DNA of 64,000 nt from JACMLD01 sp038207265 (GTDB taxonomy: Bacteria > Bacteroidota > Bacteroidia > Chitinophagales > Chitinophagaceae), in contig JBBQZZ010000002.1 of assembly GCA_038207265.1 (NCBI GenBank), forward strand, positions 496,001-560,000, in the 5' to 3' direction. The notes under the pieces were generated by a model. That model was given only the letters and a program-made list of their open reading frames with translations, searched no databases and was not told the origin of the DNA. A program made the translations under genes and the position numbers. Within the stretch, counting starts at the first letter, position 1, and each line of letters opens with the position of its first letter. Shown one piece after another: positions 35,128 to 43,665 of the stretch.

Positions 35128-35949
35128 ATGAAAAAAATATTTTTCATTATAGCATTACTGTTTATTTGGCCAGCTTCGTTTGGTTGTTTTATTATGTTTT
35201 TAACAGACGGTCACCACATTCTTGTGGGCAATCATGAAGACTGGTATGCACGTGATGCAGAAATCACATTTATTCCTGCCAATGGTAAAAAAATGGGGAT
35301 GCTGTATTTTGATTTTGCCAGTGAGAAAACCGCTCAGGGCGGGATGAATACGGCCGGATTATTTTTTGATGGAACGCGTACCCCCAATGCTCCTTATCCA
35401 GGAAACGATACAAAAAAAAATTGCCATTGTTATATTTGGACTAAAATACTTGAAGATTGTAAAAATGTTGAAGAAGCAGTTCAATACCTTCAAACTTATC
35501 AAGTTCCTGAACTGGAAGATATTCATATTATGTTTGCCGACAGGCAGGGGCATTCGGCCATTGTGGGCGTATATAACAGTGAACTACAAGTGCATTTACG
35601 AAAAGGCAATTACCAACTGCTCACAAATTTCAATCCTTCCAATCCTTCTTATGGGGGTGAACCATTTTGCACCAGGTATGCCGCTGCGGACTCAATGTTG
35701 CATCGTGATTCTGCTGCCAGTGTTGAAAATATTCAAAAAATATTTACCAAAACAAACCAGGAAGACCTTACGATATATTCAAATATTTATGACCTGTCTG
35801 CGGGCGAAGTTTATATCTACAGCCTGTATAGCAGAAAGGATTTTACCAATAAAATAAAAATGAACCTTGCCTCAGAATTAAAAAAGGGCAGGCACAATAT
35901 TTTATTGACCAGCTTATTTAAACCAACCAAGCCCATTACGAAAAAATAA
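35128..35949 (+). CDS. Ntn-hydrolase, linear amide C-N hydrolase / acyltransferase-like
   Basis: 273 residues from ATG 35128; a TTG at 35116 overlapping the preceding stop is less likely. The leader IALLFIWPASFGC ends right before the probable catalytic Cys of the mature enzyme, with CFIMF, then GNHEDWYARDAEITF, GGMNTAGLFFDGTRTPN. The Cys-nucleophile, the NHEDW block and the following GGMN..GL segment match the choloylglycine hydrolase/penicillin V acylase superfamily (C45/C59-like). Substrates in this superfamily are amides or acyl-amino acids; the real substrate is unknown. The upstream gene of the same operon encodes a secreted lectin-like protein. Confidence 0.85.
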   Translation: MKKIFFIIALLFIWPASFGCFIMFLTDGHHILVGNHEDWYARDAEITFIPANGKKMGMLYFDFASEKTAQGGMNTAGLFFDGTRTPNAPYPGNDTKKNCHCYIWTKILEDCKNVEEAVQYLQTYQVPELEDIHIMFADRQGHSAIVGVYNSELQVHLRKGNYQLLTNFNPSNPSYGGEPFCTRYAAADSMLHRDSAASVENIQKIFTKTNQEDLTIYSNIYDLSAGEVYIYSLYSRKDFTNKIKMNLASELKKGRHNILLTSLFKPTKPITKK

Positions 35950-36107
35950 CAGAAATTTTTTGACTGAATTTCTTTTTTGATTCATTGCGCTTCAAACCTG
36001 GAAACTGCAAACTTCAATACATAGCGGAACAGCGGGAGATAATTCGAGTATTCCCTGTAAAGTGTCAATGCTATAGCTCATTATTGACAGTCTCTACAAC
36101 CGTAATG

Positions 36108-36305
36108 TTATTTTATCTTCCTGAAATCGTAATGCACCTTAATGTGCCTGTTTAGAAATTCACCTTTTGATTTGGATGCTTTCATTTGCTGGTAAATTTT
36201 TTCGGGCACCTGCAGGTATTCGTATATGGCGCCCGATAAAAAAATGACTTTTAAAACCGCGGTTTCCGCATCATATTTTGTATGGGCAATAACGGTTGAA
36301 GGCAT
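36108..36305 (-). CDS. KTSC-domain protein
   Basis: 65 residues, entirely a KTSC domain: the ATYDAETAVLKVIFLSGAIYEY-like strand pair (seen as KYDAETAVLKVIFLSG), YLQVPEKIYQQMKASKSKGEF and LNRHIKVHYDF at the end. KTSC domains are found alone or at the C-terminus of lysyl-tRNA synthetase-like proteins; the function is unknown. A small dyad TGTCAAT...ATTGACA (36063-36089) lies beyond the stop and could help termination. Confidence 0.9.
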   Translation of the reverse strand: MPSTVIAHTKYDAETAVLKVIFLSGAIYEYLQVPEKIYQQMKASKSKGEFLNRHIKVHYDFRKIK

Positions 36306-36612
36306 TTGCAGATTTGATATATAATTTGTTTCCGTATAAATGCATTAATGTGGATTTTCTTTCCCACACTGCCGATAAGAGGTTTTTATTCTGCGTGCGG
36401 CCATTGTTTCTGCCTATAGCATTATTGTATTGATTTTAAAGTCAAAATCATCAACATAACTTTCACGAATGTACCGGTTAACCTGAATTTCTAAATGACA
36501 GTTGTTTAACAATAAAACACCTTCAATGATCCTCGTAAAAAAATATGCCAGTAACACCCTTATTTATCGCTGGCATTTTAATTGTCGTACAAGTTGAGTT
36601 AATCAGCACAGT
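36306..36612. other. Spacer between divergent KTSC and ligD, with terminator-like hairpin
   Basis: No gene. A 7-bp stem ATGCCAG (36545-36551) / CTGGCAT (36570-36576) followed by TTTT could be a terminator of a short transcript or part of the ligD 5' region; nothing else supports an RNA. No good -33/-7 pair was found before ligD. Confidence 0.35.
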
Positions 36613-39360
36613 ATGAGTCTTGCGAAGTATAAAACAAAGAGAAATTTTGATGAAACACCGGAACCAACCGGTGGTAAAGCAGAAAGCAATCAACTAAGAT
36701 TTGTTATACAGAAACATGATGCTTCTCATTTGCATTATGATTTCAGGCTGGAAATGGAAGGCGTTTTAAAAAGCTGGGCCGTTCCAAAAGGACCCTCTAC
36801 GGATCCTGCTGTAAAAAGACTGGCCATGATGGTAGAAGATCATCCTTATGATTACCGGAATTTTGAAGGAATCATTCCCAGTGGATACGGTGCCGGAACT
36901 GTGATTGTATGGGATGAAGGATTCTATCAACCTGCAGATTTCGAAAAACAGGATAAGAAATCCCAGGACAAAGAATTGCTTCGCCAGCTAAAGTCCGGTA
37001 AATTGAAAATCAATATAAAAGGTAATAAATTGAAAGGAGAATATGCATTGGTAAAAGCACATGGCAGGGGTGAAAACGGATGGCTGCTGTTTAAAGTGAA
37101 AGATAAATTTGCTTCGGCAGTTGACATTACAAAAAAAGACAAGTCAGTTATTTCAAAAAAGACATTGGCGCAGGTTGAAAAAACCACCAATAATTTTTAT
37201 GGCAGCAATAGGGTGAAAGATTCATCCATAAAAAGTAAAAAAGAAAAATTATTGAACAAACGGCAGGATGTAAAAAAAGCTTCGGAGAAAAATAAAGTAG
37301 AAAAGGAAAATAAAAATAAACCTACAAGTAGTAAGGCTGATGACGATGCTGCCATTCCTGCGGAAGCTAAAAATATAGCTTTTCCTAAATTGTTCAAACC
37401 AATGCTGGCAACGCTGGTAGATAAACCATTTGACGAACCGGGTTGGTTATATGAGGTTAAATGGGATGGATATCGTGCGGTAGCTATGATGAACAAGGGC
37501 AAGGTTCAATTGATGTCGCGCAATAGTAAAACATTTAATGAAAAATTTTACCCCGTTACAAAAGCATTGGAAGTATTAAACATAAATGTGATAGTAGATG
37601 GCGAAATAGTAGTATTAAATGAGAAAGGAGTAGCAAATTTTGGTGCATTGCAAAACTGGCGCAGCGAGGCTGATGGTGAATTGTTTTATTATTTGTTTGA
37701 CATTGTATGGAAAGATGGCAGAGATCTCACCAAACTGGCATTGAGTGAGCGTCAAAAAATTTTGGCATCATTAAAAATAGGCGATGGCATTGTCAAAATA
37801 AGCAGTGTATTCGATGAATCGGGAATCAGTTTTTTCGAGGCCGCTAAAAATATGGGATTAGAAGGAATCATTGCAAAAAAGGCGGATAGCCTGTACAGAC
37901 CTGGCGAACGGTCGGGGGAATGGTTGAAAATAAAGGCAAATCAACGGCAGGAGATGGTAATTGGGGGCTATACAAAAAATGAGGATACGGGGAAGCAATT
38001 CAGCGCATTACTGGCAGGTGTATACGAAAATGGAAAGTTACATTACACCGGTAAAATTGGTACAGGCTTCAATGATAAAACCCAGCGTAAGATGATGAAA
38101 CTGTTTAAGCCGCTGGTAATTAAAGAACCTGCGTTTGACAATACCCCGGATATCAATAAACCATCGAGGTTCAGACACAATCCTCCGCATGCAGTTGCTA
38201 CCTGGCTGAAACCAAAGCTGGTTTGTGAAGTAAGTTTTACTGAAATGACTTCAGACGGAATCATGCGCCATGCATCTTTCGAAGGCATGCGGATTGATAA
38301 AAAGTCAACAGATGTAAGAATGGAAAGGGCAATACCGGTAGCACAGGAGATAAAACAGGAAGGCAATAAAAGCAAAATGAAAACAGGAACAATTCTTGTA
38401 AAACCGTTACCAACTTCTGGTAGAAAATCCTTATTAAATCCAACCGATGAGACACAGGTAAGAAAAATAAATGGACATGAATTAAAGTTTACAAATCTCA
38501 GCAAGCTTTATTGGCCTAAAGAGAAAATTACAAAGCGGGACATGTTGAATTATTACTACCAGGTAGCGACTTTCATTCTGCCTTATCTCAAAAACAGGCC
38601 GCAATCCATGAACCGCCACCCCGATGGCATCAATGGGGAAAGTTTTTATTTTAAAGATGTTACTGGTAAAGCACCGGATTGGGTGGAGACATTTTTGTAC
38701 CATAGCCCGGCTGATGACCGCGATCGCAATTACCTGGTTGCACAAGACGACGCCAGTCTTTTATACATGGCATCACTGGGTTGTATTGAAATGAATCCGT
38801 GGCATAGCCGTGTGGAAAAAGAAGATTTCCCCGATTGGTGTATCATTGATTTGGATCCGGCAAAAAATAGTTTTGACAAGGTTATAGAAGCCGCAATTGT
38901 AACGAAAGACATTCTTGAAAGTATGGGTATTGATGGATATCCTAAAACAAGTGGTTCTACAGGTATGCATATTTACATCCCGCTAGGAGCCAAGTATACA
39001 TATGAGCAATCAAAAGAATTTGCGCGGGTGATTGCAAGAATGGTTCATGCGGAAATTCCTTCATTTACCAGTATTGAAAGAGCAGTGAAAGACAGAAAGG
39101 GAAAAATGTATATTGATTTTTTACAGAACCGGCCACAGGCCACTATATCGGCGCCTTATTCGCTCAGGCCCAAACCAGGAGCTACCGTTTCTATGCCTTT
39201 GCATTGGGAGGAAGTAAAAAAAGGTTTGCAAATGAAAGATTTCACTATTTATAATGCATTGGATCGTATCAAATCGGAAGGCGATTTATTCAAACCTGTT
39301 TTGGGTAAAGGAATTAACCTGGAGAAAATTGTAAAAGCATTTGAAAAGGCTGGCACATAA
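36613..39360 (+). CDS. ligD: DNA ligase D (phosphoesterase-ligase-polymerase)
   Basis: 915 residues with all three LigD modules in the order PE-LIG-POL. PE (about 10-160): FVIQKHDASHLHYDFRLEME, WAVPKGPSTDP. A Lys/Glu-rich linker (about 180-255). LIG (about 260-560): nucleotidyl Lys283 in EVKWDGYRAV, DGEIVVLNEKG, EGIIAKKADSLY. POL (about 620-910): HPDGINGESFYFKDV, IIDLDPA metal site, SGSTGMHIYIPL. LigD seals blunt or gapped double-strand breaks together with Ku in bacterial NHEJ. No ku gene lies in this window. SemiSWEET follows by 20 bp but has no known link. High confidence in identity. Confidence 0.97.
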   Translation: MSLAKYKTKRNFDETPEPTGGKAESNQLRFVIQKHDASHLHYDFRLEMEGVLKSWAVPKGPSTDPAVKRLAMMVEDHPYDYRNFEGIIPSGYGAGTVIVWDEGFYQPADFEKQDKKSQDKELLRQLKSGKLKINIKGNKLKGEYALVKAHGRGENGWLLFKVKDKFASAVDITKKDKSVISKKTLAQVEKTTNNFYGSNRVKDSSIKSKKEKLLNKRQDVKKASEKNKVEKENKNKPTSSKADDDAAIPAEAKNIAFPKLFKPMLATLVDKPFDEPGWLYEVKWDGYRAVAMMNKGKVQLMSRNSKTFNEKFYPVTKALEVLNINVIVDGEIVVLNEKGVANFGALQNWRSEADGELFYYLFDIVWKDGRDLTKLALSERQKILASLKIGDGIVKISSVFDESGISFFEAAKNMGLEGIIAKKADSLYRPGERSGEWLKIKANQRQEMVIGGYTKNEDTGKQFSALLAGVYENGKLHYTGKIGTGFNDKTQRKMMKLFKPLVIKEPAFDNTPDINKPSRFRHNPPHAVATWLKPKLVCEVSFTEMTSDGIMRHASFEGMRIDKKSTDVRMERAIPVAQEIKQEGNKSKMKTGTILVKPLPTSGRKSLLNPTDETQVRKINGHELKFTNLSKLYWPKEKITKRDMLNYYYQVATFILPYLKNRPQSMNRHPDGINGESFYFKDVTGKAPDWVETFLYHSPADDRDRNYLVAQDDASLLYMASLGCIEMNPWHSRVEKEDFPDWCIIDLDPAKNSFDKVIEAAIVTKDILESMGIDGYPKTSGSTGMHIYIPLGAKYTYEQSKEFARVIARMVHAEIPSFTSIERAVKDRKGKMYIDFLQNRPQATISAPYSLRPKPGATVSMPLHWEEVKKGLQMKDFTIYNALDRIKSEGDLFKPVLGKGINLEKIVKAFEKAGT

Positions 39361-39380
39361 CGTTTCATAATAACCAAGTA

Positions 39381-39662
39381 ATGACTGGAGATTTGACGGT
39401 ATATATAGTAATTGGAGCGGGCATATTTACCGGCGCTGCCATGCTTCCACAGCTAATTAAGATCATAAAGGAAAAAAAGGCAGACGACATTTCTTATTTT
39501 ATGCTGATAATACTTGTTGTAGGACTGGCAGGCTGGATTTGGTATGGCATCCGGAAAGATGATATTCCAGTTATTTGCACCAATCTTTTTTCCTTGTTGG
39601 TAAACCTGTTAGTGCTGGTGTTTTCAATTGTATATAAAAAAAATAAAGCAATCATTCAATAA
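39381..39662 (+). CDS. SemiSWEET family sugar transporter
   Basis: 93 residues with three membrane helices and the PQ-loop: MLPQLIKIIKEKKADDISY (PQ at residues about 23-24) and the typical GWIWYGIRKDDIPVICTN. SemiSWEETs are single triple-helix bundles that form homodimers and carry sugars down their gradient. It follows ligD by 20 bp, probably on the same transcript although the functions are unrelated. Confidence 0.93.
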   Translation: MTGDLTVYIVIGAGIFTGAAMLPQLIKIIKEKKADDISYFMLIILVVGLAGWIWYGIRKDDIPVICTNLFSLLVNLLVLVFSIVYKKNKAIIQ

Positions 39663-39749
39663 ATATCTCGCGCGTTCTTTTTTAAATCACAAAGAAAAGA
39701 TATAACGGGAGTTGGATAAATGTAAATTAATTCTTGAATGTACCTGCTG

Positions 39750-40187
39750 CTATTGTTTTACAAAACCCAGCGTTTTATTTGTTGTAACGATATTTAATAA
39801 ACCGGACGCGTCAAAAAAATATGTTTTTGCATCGCGTATATTGGATACAAATTCATCTCCCCACGGTGTTTCTGAAACCTTGGTCATACTCAAAACCGGG
39901 ATGCTGATGGCCTGTTTGATGTCTGTATAGAAATTATTTTCCGCAATTTGATTGGTAGGGGTAACACCGGTAAATGTGCCGTCAGTAGCGGTTTTCATTA
40001 TAATGGTAATGTCGACGTCTTTTTGAAGGGATACCGGTTTTGTCAATGTTGTACCAGCATTATTATCCTTTACCAGGGTTAGTCTCCATTGACCGTTCAG
40101 GGAATGGGCTATGCCATCAGACTTTGTGTCTTTATTGCATGCGCATACCAGCAGGCACGAGACGGCAAGAAAGAGGACCTGTTTCAT
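39750..40187 (-). CDS. Small hypothetical lipoprotein
   Basis: 145 residues from ATG 40187 (the eight-codon upstream extension is dropped because it precedes the leader). Lipobox VSCLLVCACNKDTKS. The mature domain starts LNGQWRLTLVKDNNAG, has DITIIMKTATDGTFTGVTPT, and ends FFDASGLLNIVTTN. The NGQWRL start and beta pattern resemble lipocalin-like/META-type small domains, but no family can be named. A short dyad TTGTAC-TGT-GTACAA (40237-40251) is upstream. Confidence 0.78.
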   Translation of the reverse strand: MKQVLFLAVSCLLVCACNKDTKSDGIAHSLNGQWRLTLVKDNNAGTTLTKPVSLQKDVDITIIMKTATDGTFTGVTPTNQIAENNFYTDIKQAISIPVLSMTKVSETPWGDEFVSNIRDAKTYFFDASGLLNIVTTNKTLGFVKQ

Positions 40188-40287
40188 TTTGGCAGTTTTG
40201 TAGATTGACAAATATTTTTCCAGGAAAGCTGCTTTATTGTACTGTGTACAAAATAAACTCTCCCTATACTATTTTAATAATATAATT

Positions 40288-40731
40288 CTATACATTAAAC
40301 TGTCTCAGGTGATGATCGATGTGTTTGTAAACAAACCGCCCGGTTTGTTCACGGTTCATGGTGCCAAAGAATGGATGAATATACGAACCGATAGAATAGT
40401 TGGCATAAGATTGAATTGAACCAACCCATTTCTTTTTTTCCGCTTCAATGTCACCATCTCCGGTAGTTTTTAAATCGGGGATAGTTGGTGCATTGCGCCG
40501 CATGGCTTTTTCATCCTTTAATAAACTTCTCATTGCCATTTTGCCAAACAAGCGGCCAATGAATACCTGTTTGTAACGTCTTTTGCCCATTGTCATTTCA
40601 TCTAAGCCTATACAATGTTTCAGCATCTGGAATACGGTCATCTTTCCCCATTGAGCAATGCTGTGTTCGTTCAGCCGGTGGACCCTTTCAATCAATTCAT
40701 TCCGGGTTGACTGATCAAAAACTGTTTTCAT
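40288..40731 (-). CDS. DUF1569 protein (DinB-like)
   Basis: 147 residues. MKTVFDQSTRNELIERVHRL, then AQWGKMTVFQMLKHCIGLDE with the conserved W...M..HC, and GRLFGKMAMRSLLKDEKAMR; this is the DUF1569 helical bundle, a relative of DinB/YfiT metal-binding proteins. Function unknown; relatives are often thiol-linked. Same strand and 22 bp from the VOC gene, with an AraC-type regulator before that, so probably a small operon. Confidence 0.9.
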   Translation of the reverse strand: MKTVFDQSTRNELIERVHRLNEHSIAQWGKMTVFQMLKHCIGLDEMTMGKRRYKQVFIGRLFGKMAMRSLLKDEKAMRRNAPTIPDLKTTGDGDIEAEKKKWVGSIQSYANYSIGSYIHPFFGTMNREQTGRFVYKHIDHHLRQFNV

Positions 40732-40753
40732 AATAAATTGGTTTGAGTGAAAA

Positions 40754-41164
40754 CTATTTTTTTTGTCCTAGTGAAAACCAGTTCCCGGAATCATCCTTGA
40801 ACAATGCTTCTACGCCATAAAACTCTTCTTTTGGCCCTTTGGTGAATTCAACGCCTTTGCTTTTTAATTCTTCATATGTTGCATAGATATCATTGCATTC
40901 AAATACACCACATCCAAATGTACCATTCCGTACCAGTTCTTTCATTGTTTTCACAGTTTCTTTGCTGAACATAGCACTTTCCGTTACCAGGTATAAGGTA
41001 ATTTCAAGTTCGGGTTGTTCTGGCGTTGTAACGGTCAGCCATCGGTTGTCTGGCCCCATTGGTGCATCAGTGTGTACTTTAAAACCAAGTTTGTTTATAT
41101 AAAAATCATAGGCGCTTTCCTGGTTCAGTACATATACACAAACATGCGTGAGTTTTGTAATCAT
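40754..41164 (-). CDS. VOC family protein (glyoxalase-like)
   Basis: 136 residues, one VOC module pair: MITKLTHVCVYVLNQESAYDF, KLGFKVHTDAPMGPDNRWLT, PEQPELEITLYL, TFGCGVFECNDIYATYEEL, KGVEFTKGPKEEFYGVEALF and DDSGNWFSLGQ. The metal-ligand positions are H7 and E52-like; the last position is a Trp/Phe region rather than a clear Glu, so it may be a non-enzymatic or antibiotic-resistance-type VOC protein. The AraC-like gene directly upstream (44 bp) is a common partner. Confidence 0.9.
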   Translation of the reverse strand: MITKLTHVCVYVLNQESAYDFYINKLGFKVHTDAPMGPDNRWLTVTTPEQPELEITLYLVTESAMFSKETVKTMKELVRNGTFGCGVFECNDIYATYEELKSKGVEFTKGPKEEFYGVEALFKDDSGNWFSLGQKK

Positions 41165-41208
41165 TGTTTTTTCATTTAATGGCGAATGAAGTAAAGGTCT
41201 GTATTGAA

Positions 41209-41661
41209 TTACAATACCACTTCTTTGAAATTGCTATTTTTTAACCAGCCTGACTGGCGGGCAAAGCAACCGGGAATAAATTTGAGCGGGGTGTTTATAA
41301 TTTCTTTTTTGATGCGTTGATGTTCATTTAGAAATGCAGACGGCGTTATTCCTTTTATCCGGCTGAACAACCCGCTGAAAGAGCTGACACTTTCAAAACC
41401 CACCCTATAGCAGGTATCTGTAACGGGAATGTTCATCTGTAAAAATTTCATGGCATTTTCTATGCGCACATGTATCAGGTATTGATGAGGGGTTTTCCCA
41501 TATATTCTTTTGAAAAGCCTGATAAAATGGAATTTTGAAAAGTAAGCTTCGTCTGAAATATTGTTTAAATCAATACTTTCAGCAAAGTGGCTGTCTATAA
41601 AAATTTTTGCCTGTACAATTCTCCGGTACAGGTAAAATCCGGGATATAGTTCCGTATTCAT
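41209..41661 (-). CDS. Short AraC-family transcription regulator
   Basis: 150 residues, essentially the double helix-turn-helix with a short lead and tail. HTH 1: LNNISDEAYFSKFHFIRLFK; HTH 2: VTDTCYRVGFESVSSFSGLF, followed by IKGITPSAFLNEH. There is no separate sensor domain, so it is shorter than usual AraC regulators. It lies upstream of the VOC and DUF1569 genes and likely controls them and itself; this is inferred from the order only. Confidence 0.92.
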   Translation of the reverse strand: MNTELYPGFYLYRRIVQAKIFIDSHFAESIDLNNISDEAYFSKFHFIRLFKRIYGKTPHQYLIHVRIENAMKFLQMNIPVTDTCYRVGFESVSSFSGLFSRIKGITPSAFLNEHQRIKKEIINTPLKFIPGCFARQSGWLKNSNFKEVVL

Positions 41662-41723
41662 TGGTTAAAGTATCAGCGAATTTCAAGTTAGTATGAAACT
41701 GAATGACATACTAAATCTAAAGA

Positions 41724-42263
41724 TTATTCCCGTCTTCCCAATGAAAACGCATGTGATATCCTTAATGAAAACATGTTTTGTCCAAATTCACTAAAAACAT
41801 GTTCATATCTCAAGCTAATATTGAATTGAATAATACCAGTAGGTTCGAATAAATAGCCGAAATTAATACCGGCGGTTGGTCCGGTAACTTTTTGATCAAC
41901 CTGTTTGCCCCCTTCGTAAACGGGCATATCATATTCATTGTATTTCTGTATGTCGGATCCTCCAAAACTGTAACCAGCATTGGGTTCTGCATACCAACCT
42001 GTTCCCGTTCCATCCAACGTATAACGGTAACCAGCCAGCAATGGCAGCAGCGCAATTTTATTTTCATGATTGGAGAACACGTATAAACCCGCCTCTGCGG
42101 TTACGTAATTTGATTCTGACACCGGGAAACTTGTATTAAGGAATGCACCGAATCCAATACCCGTAAAATTTTTTGTGGAAAGATGAGCCACTTCAATCTG
42201 TGCATATGATAAGGAACAAATAATAAAAGCCAGGATTAAGGCGATGGTCTTTTTTACAATCAT
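41724..42263 (-). CDS. Outer-membrane beta-barrel protein
   Basis: 179 residues with a signal peptide (ILAFIICSLSYAQ). The mature part has eight or so strands (VAHLSTKNFTGIGFGAFLN, YVTAEAGLYVFSN, WYAEPNAGYSFGG, GPTAGINFGYLFEPTGII, FNISLRYEHVFSE) and ends MFSLRISHAFSLGRRE with an aromatic-rich last strand. A small OmpW/OMP_b-brl-like barrel is likely; no function known. Confidence 0.85.
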   Translation of the reverse strand: MIVKKTIALILAFIICSLSYAQIEVAHLSTKNFTGIGFGAFLNTSFPVSESNYVTAEAGLYVFSNHENKIALLPLLAGYRYTLDGTGTGWYAEPNAGYSFGGSDIQKYNEYDMPVYEGGKQVDQKVTGPTAGINFGYLFEPTGIIQFNISLRYEHVFSEFGQNMFSLRISHAFSLGRRE

Positions 42264-42354
42264 ACAGGGAGGGGCTATTTACAAATGCTAAAAATGTTGA
42301 TATTTAAAGTAAACGACAAAATAGTAAATCATTTGTAAATTCTCTAATAAAATG

Positions 42355-42387
42355 TACAAAAAAATCCCATCTCATGAGACGGGATTT
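42355..42387 (-). terminator. Rho-independent terminator of sucC
   Basis: AAATCCC (42362-42368) pairs with GGGATTT (42381-42387), with TCT/AGA inside and one G-U pair on the minus strand. On the minus strand a T-rich run (about 42361-42355) follows. It lies 26 nt after the sucC stop. Confidence 0.8.
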
Positions 42388-42413
42388 ATATCAATCAATT
42401 ACAAATTATGACA

Positions 42414-43625
42414 TCAGGAAACGGCTTTATTTACCAGTGCTGCGGCTTCGCTCAACAGGATAGCACTTTGTACTTTTAACCCACTTTCATCAATCAGTTT
42501 TTTGGCTTCTGTTGCATTGGTACCCTGTAAGCGCACAATGATTGGCACCGTTATATTGCCCATGCTCTTATATGCATCTATAACGCCCTGGGCTACCCGA
42601 TCGCATCGTACAATACCACCGAATATATTAATGAGTATGGCTTTTACCTTGGGATCTTTTAGTATTATTCTGAAACCTGCTTCCACTGTTTGTGCATTGG
42701 CGGTACCACCCACATCGAGGAAATTAGCAGGCTCGCCGCCACTTAGTTTTATCATGTCCATTGTTGCCATGGCCAGCCCTGCGCCATTTACCATGCAACC
42801 CACGTTGCCATCTAGTTTTACAAAATTTAAATTGTATTTGCCGGCTTCCACTTCGGTAGGATCCTCTTCGCTGATGTCGCGCAATGCTTCAAGTTCCGGA
42901 TGTCGCATCATGGCATTGTCGTCCAAATTCATTTTACAATCTACCGCAATGATCTTTTCGTCGCTGGTTTTGAAGAGCGGATTTATTTCCAGCATTGAAC
43001 AATCCAGTCCTACAAAAGCATTGTATAAATTAGTAACAAACCTGACGCAATTCTTTAATGCCTCTCCGCTGAGACACAGGTTAAATGCAATCTTTCTTGC
43101 CTGGAAGGGTTGTAATGTACCGCCGGGATGTACCCATTCTTTGAATATTTTATCAGGTGTGTTGTGTGCCACGTCTTCTATATTCATACCACCTTCCGTA
43201 CTGTACATTATTACATTCTGTCCTTTGGCACGATCCAATAAAATGGACAGATAGAATTCTTTTACAGGGTTTGCACCGGGATAATAAACATCCTGTGCAA
43301 TTAAGACTTTGTTTACTTTTTTACCTGCTGCACCAGTTTGTATCGTTACCAGTGTGCCGCCTAAAATATTAGAAGCAATCTGTTTTACTTCTTCCGAATT
43401 TTTGCCTACCGCCACCCCACGTTGTTCGGTACCGGCAATCTTTCCTTTTCCCCGTCCGCCCGCATGTATCTGTGCTTTTACAACCGCGAAGCTGCTTCCG
43501 TAATTTACTTTTAAATTTTTGTACGCTTCTTCCGCTGCGCCCGCGCTGTCTACGGGAATGCCTTCCTGTACTGGTACATTGTACTTTTTTAGTAATTCCT
43601 TGGACTGGTACTCATGAAGGTTCAT
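42414..43625 (-). CDS. sucC: Succinate-CoA ligase (ADP-forming) beta subunit
   Basis: 403 residues. ATP-grasp domain begins MNLHEYQSKELLKKYNVPVQ and has AQIHAGGRGKGKIAG; the CoA-ligase part has DVGGTANAQTVEAGF, FGGIVRCDRVAQGV and VRLQGTNATEAKKLI. SucC with SucD converts succinyl-CoA to succinate in the TCA cycle with ATP formation. sucD is not next to it here, which is usual in many Bacteroidota. A TATCTTCG -7-like box about 20 nt before the ATG suggests a promoter. A terminator follows the stop. Confidence 0.97.
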   Translation of the reverse strand: MNLHEYQSKELLKKYNVPVQEGIPVDSAGAAEEAYKNLKVNYGSSFAVVKAQIHAGGRGKGKIAGTEQRGVAVGKNSEEVKQIASNILGGTLVTIQTGAAGKKVNKVLIAQDVYYPGANPVKEFYLSILLDRAKGQNVIMYSTEGGMNIEDVAHNTPDKIFKEWVHPGGTLQPFQARKIAFNLCLSGEALKNCVRFVTNLYNAFVGLDCSMLEINPLFKTSDEKIIAVDCKMNLDDNAMMRHPELEALRDISEEDPTEVEAGKYNLNFVKLDGNVGCMVNGAGLAMATMDMIKLSGGEPANFLDVGGTANAQTVEAGFRIILKDPKVKAILINIFGGIVRCDRVAQGVIDAYKSMGNITVPIIVRLQGTNATEAKKLIDESGLKVQSAILLSEAAALVNKAVS

Positions 43626-43665
43626 ACTATAAATATTTTTTGTTTGCGAAGATAAGGAAAGAACT

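Noticed and set aside
36545..36580. Possible small RNA ending at the ATGCCAG/CTGGCAT hairpin
   Set aside because: No promoter found upstream and no other RNA evidence; kept only as a terminator-like hairpin.
42502..43254. 250-codon plus-strand ORF opposite sucC
   Set aside because: Antisense shadow of a well-supported housekeeping gene; its composition reflects the complement of sucC codons.
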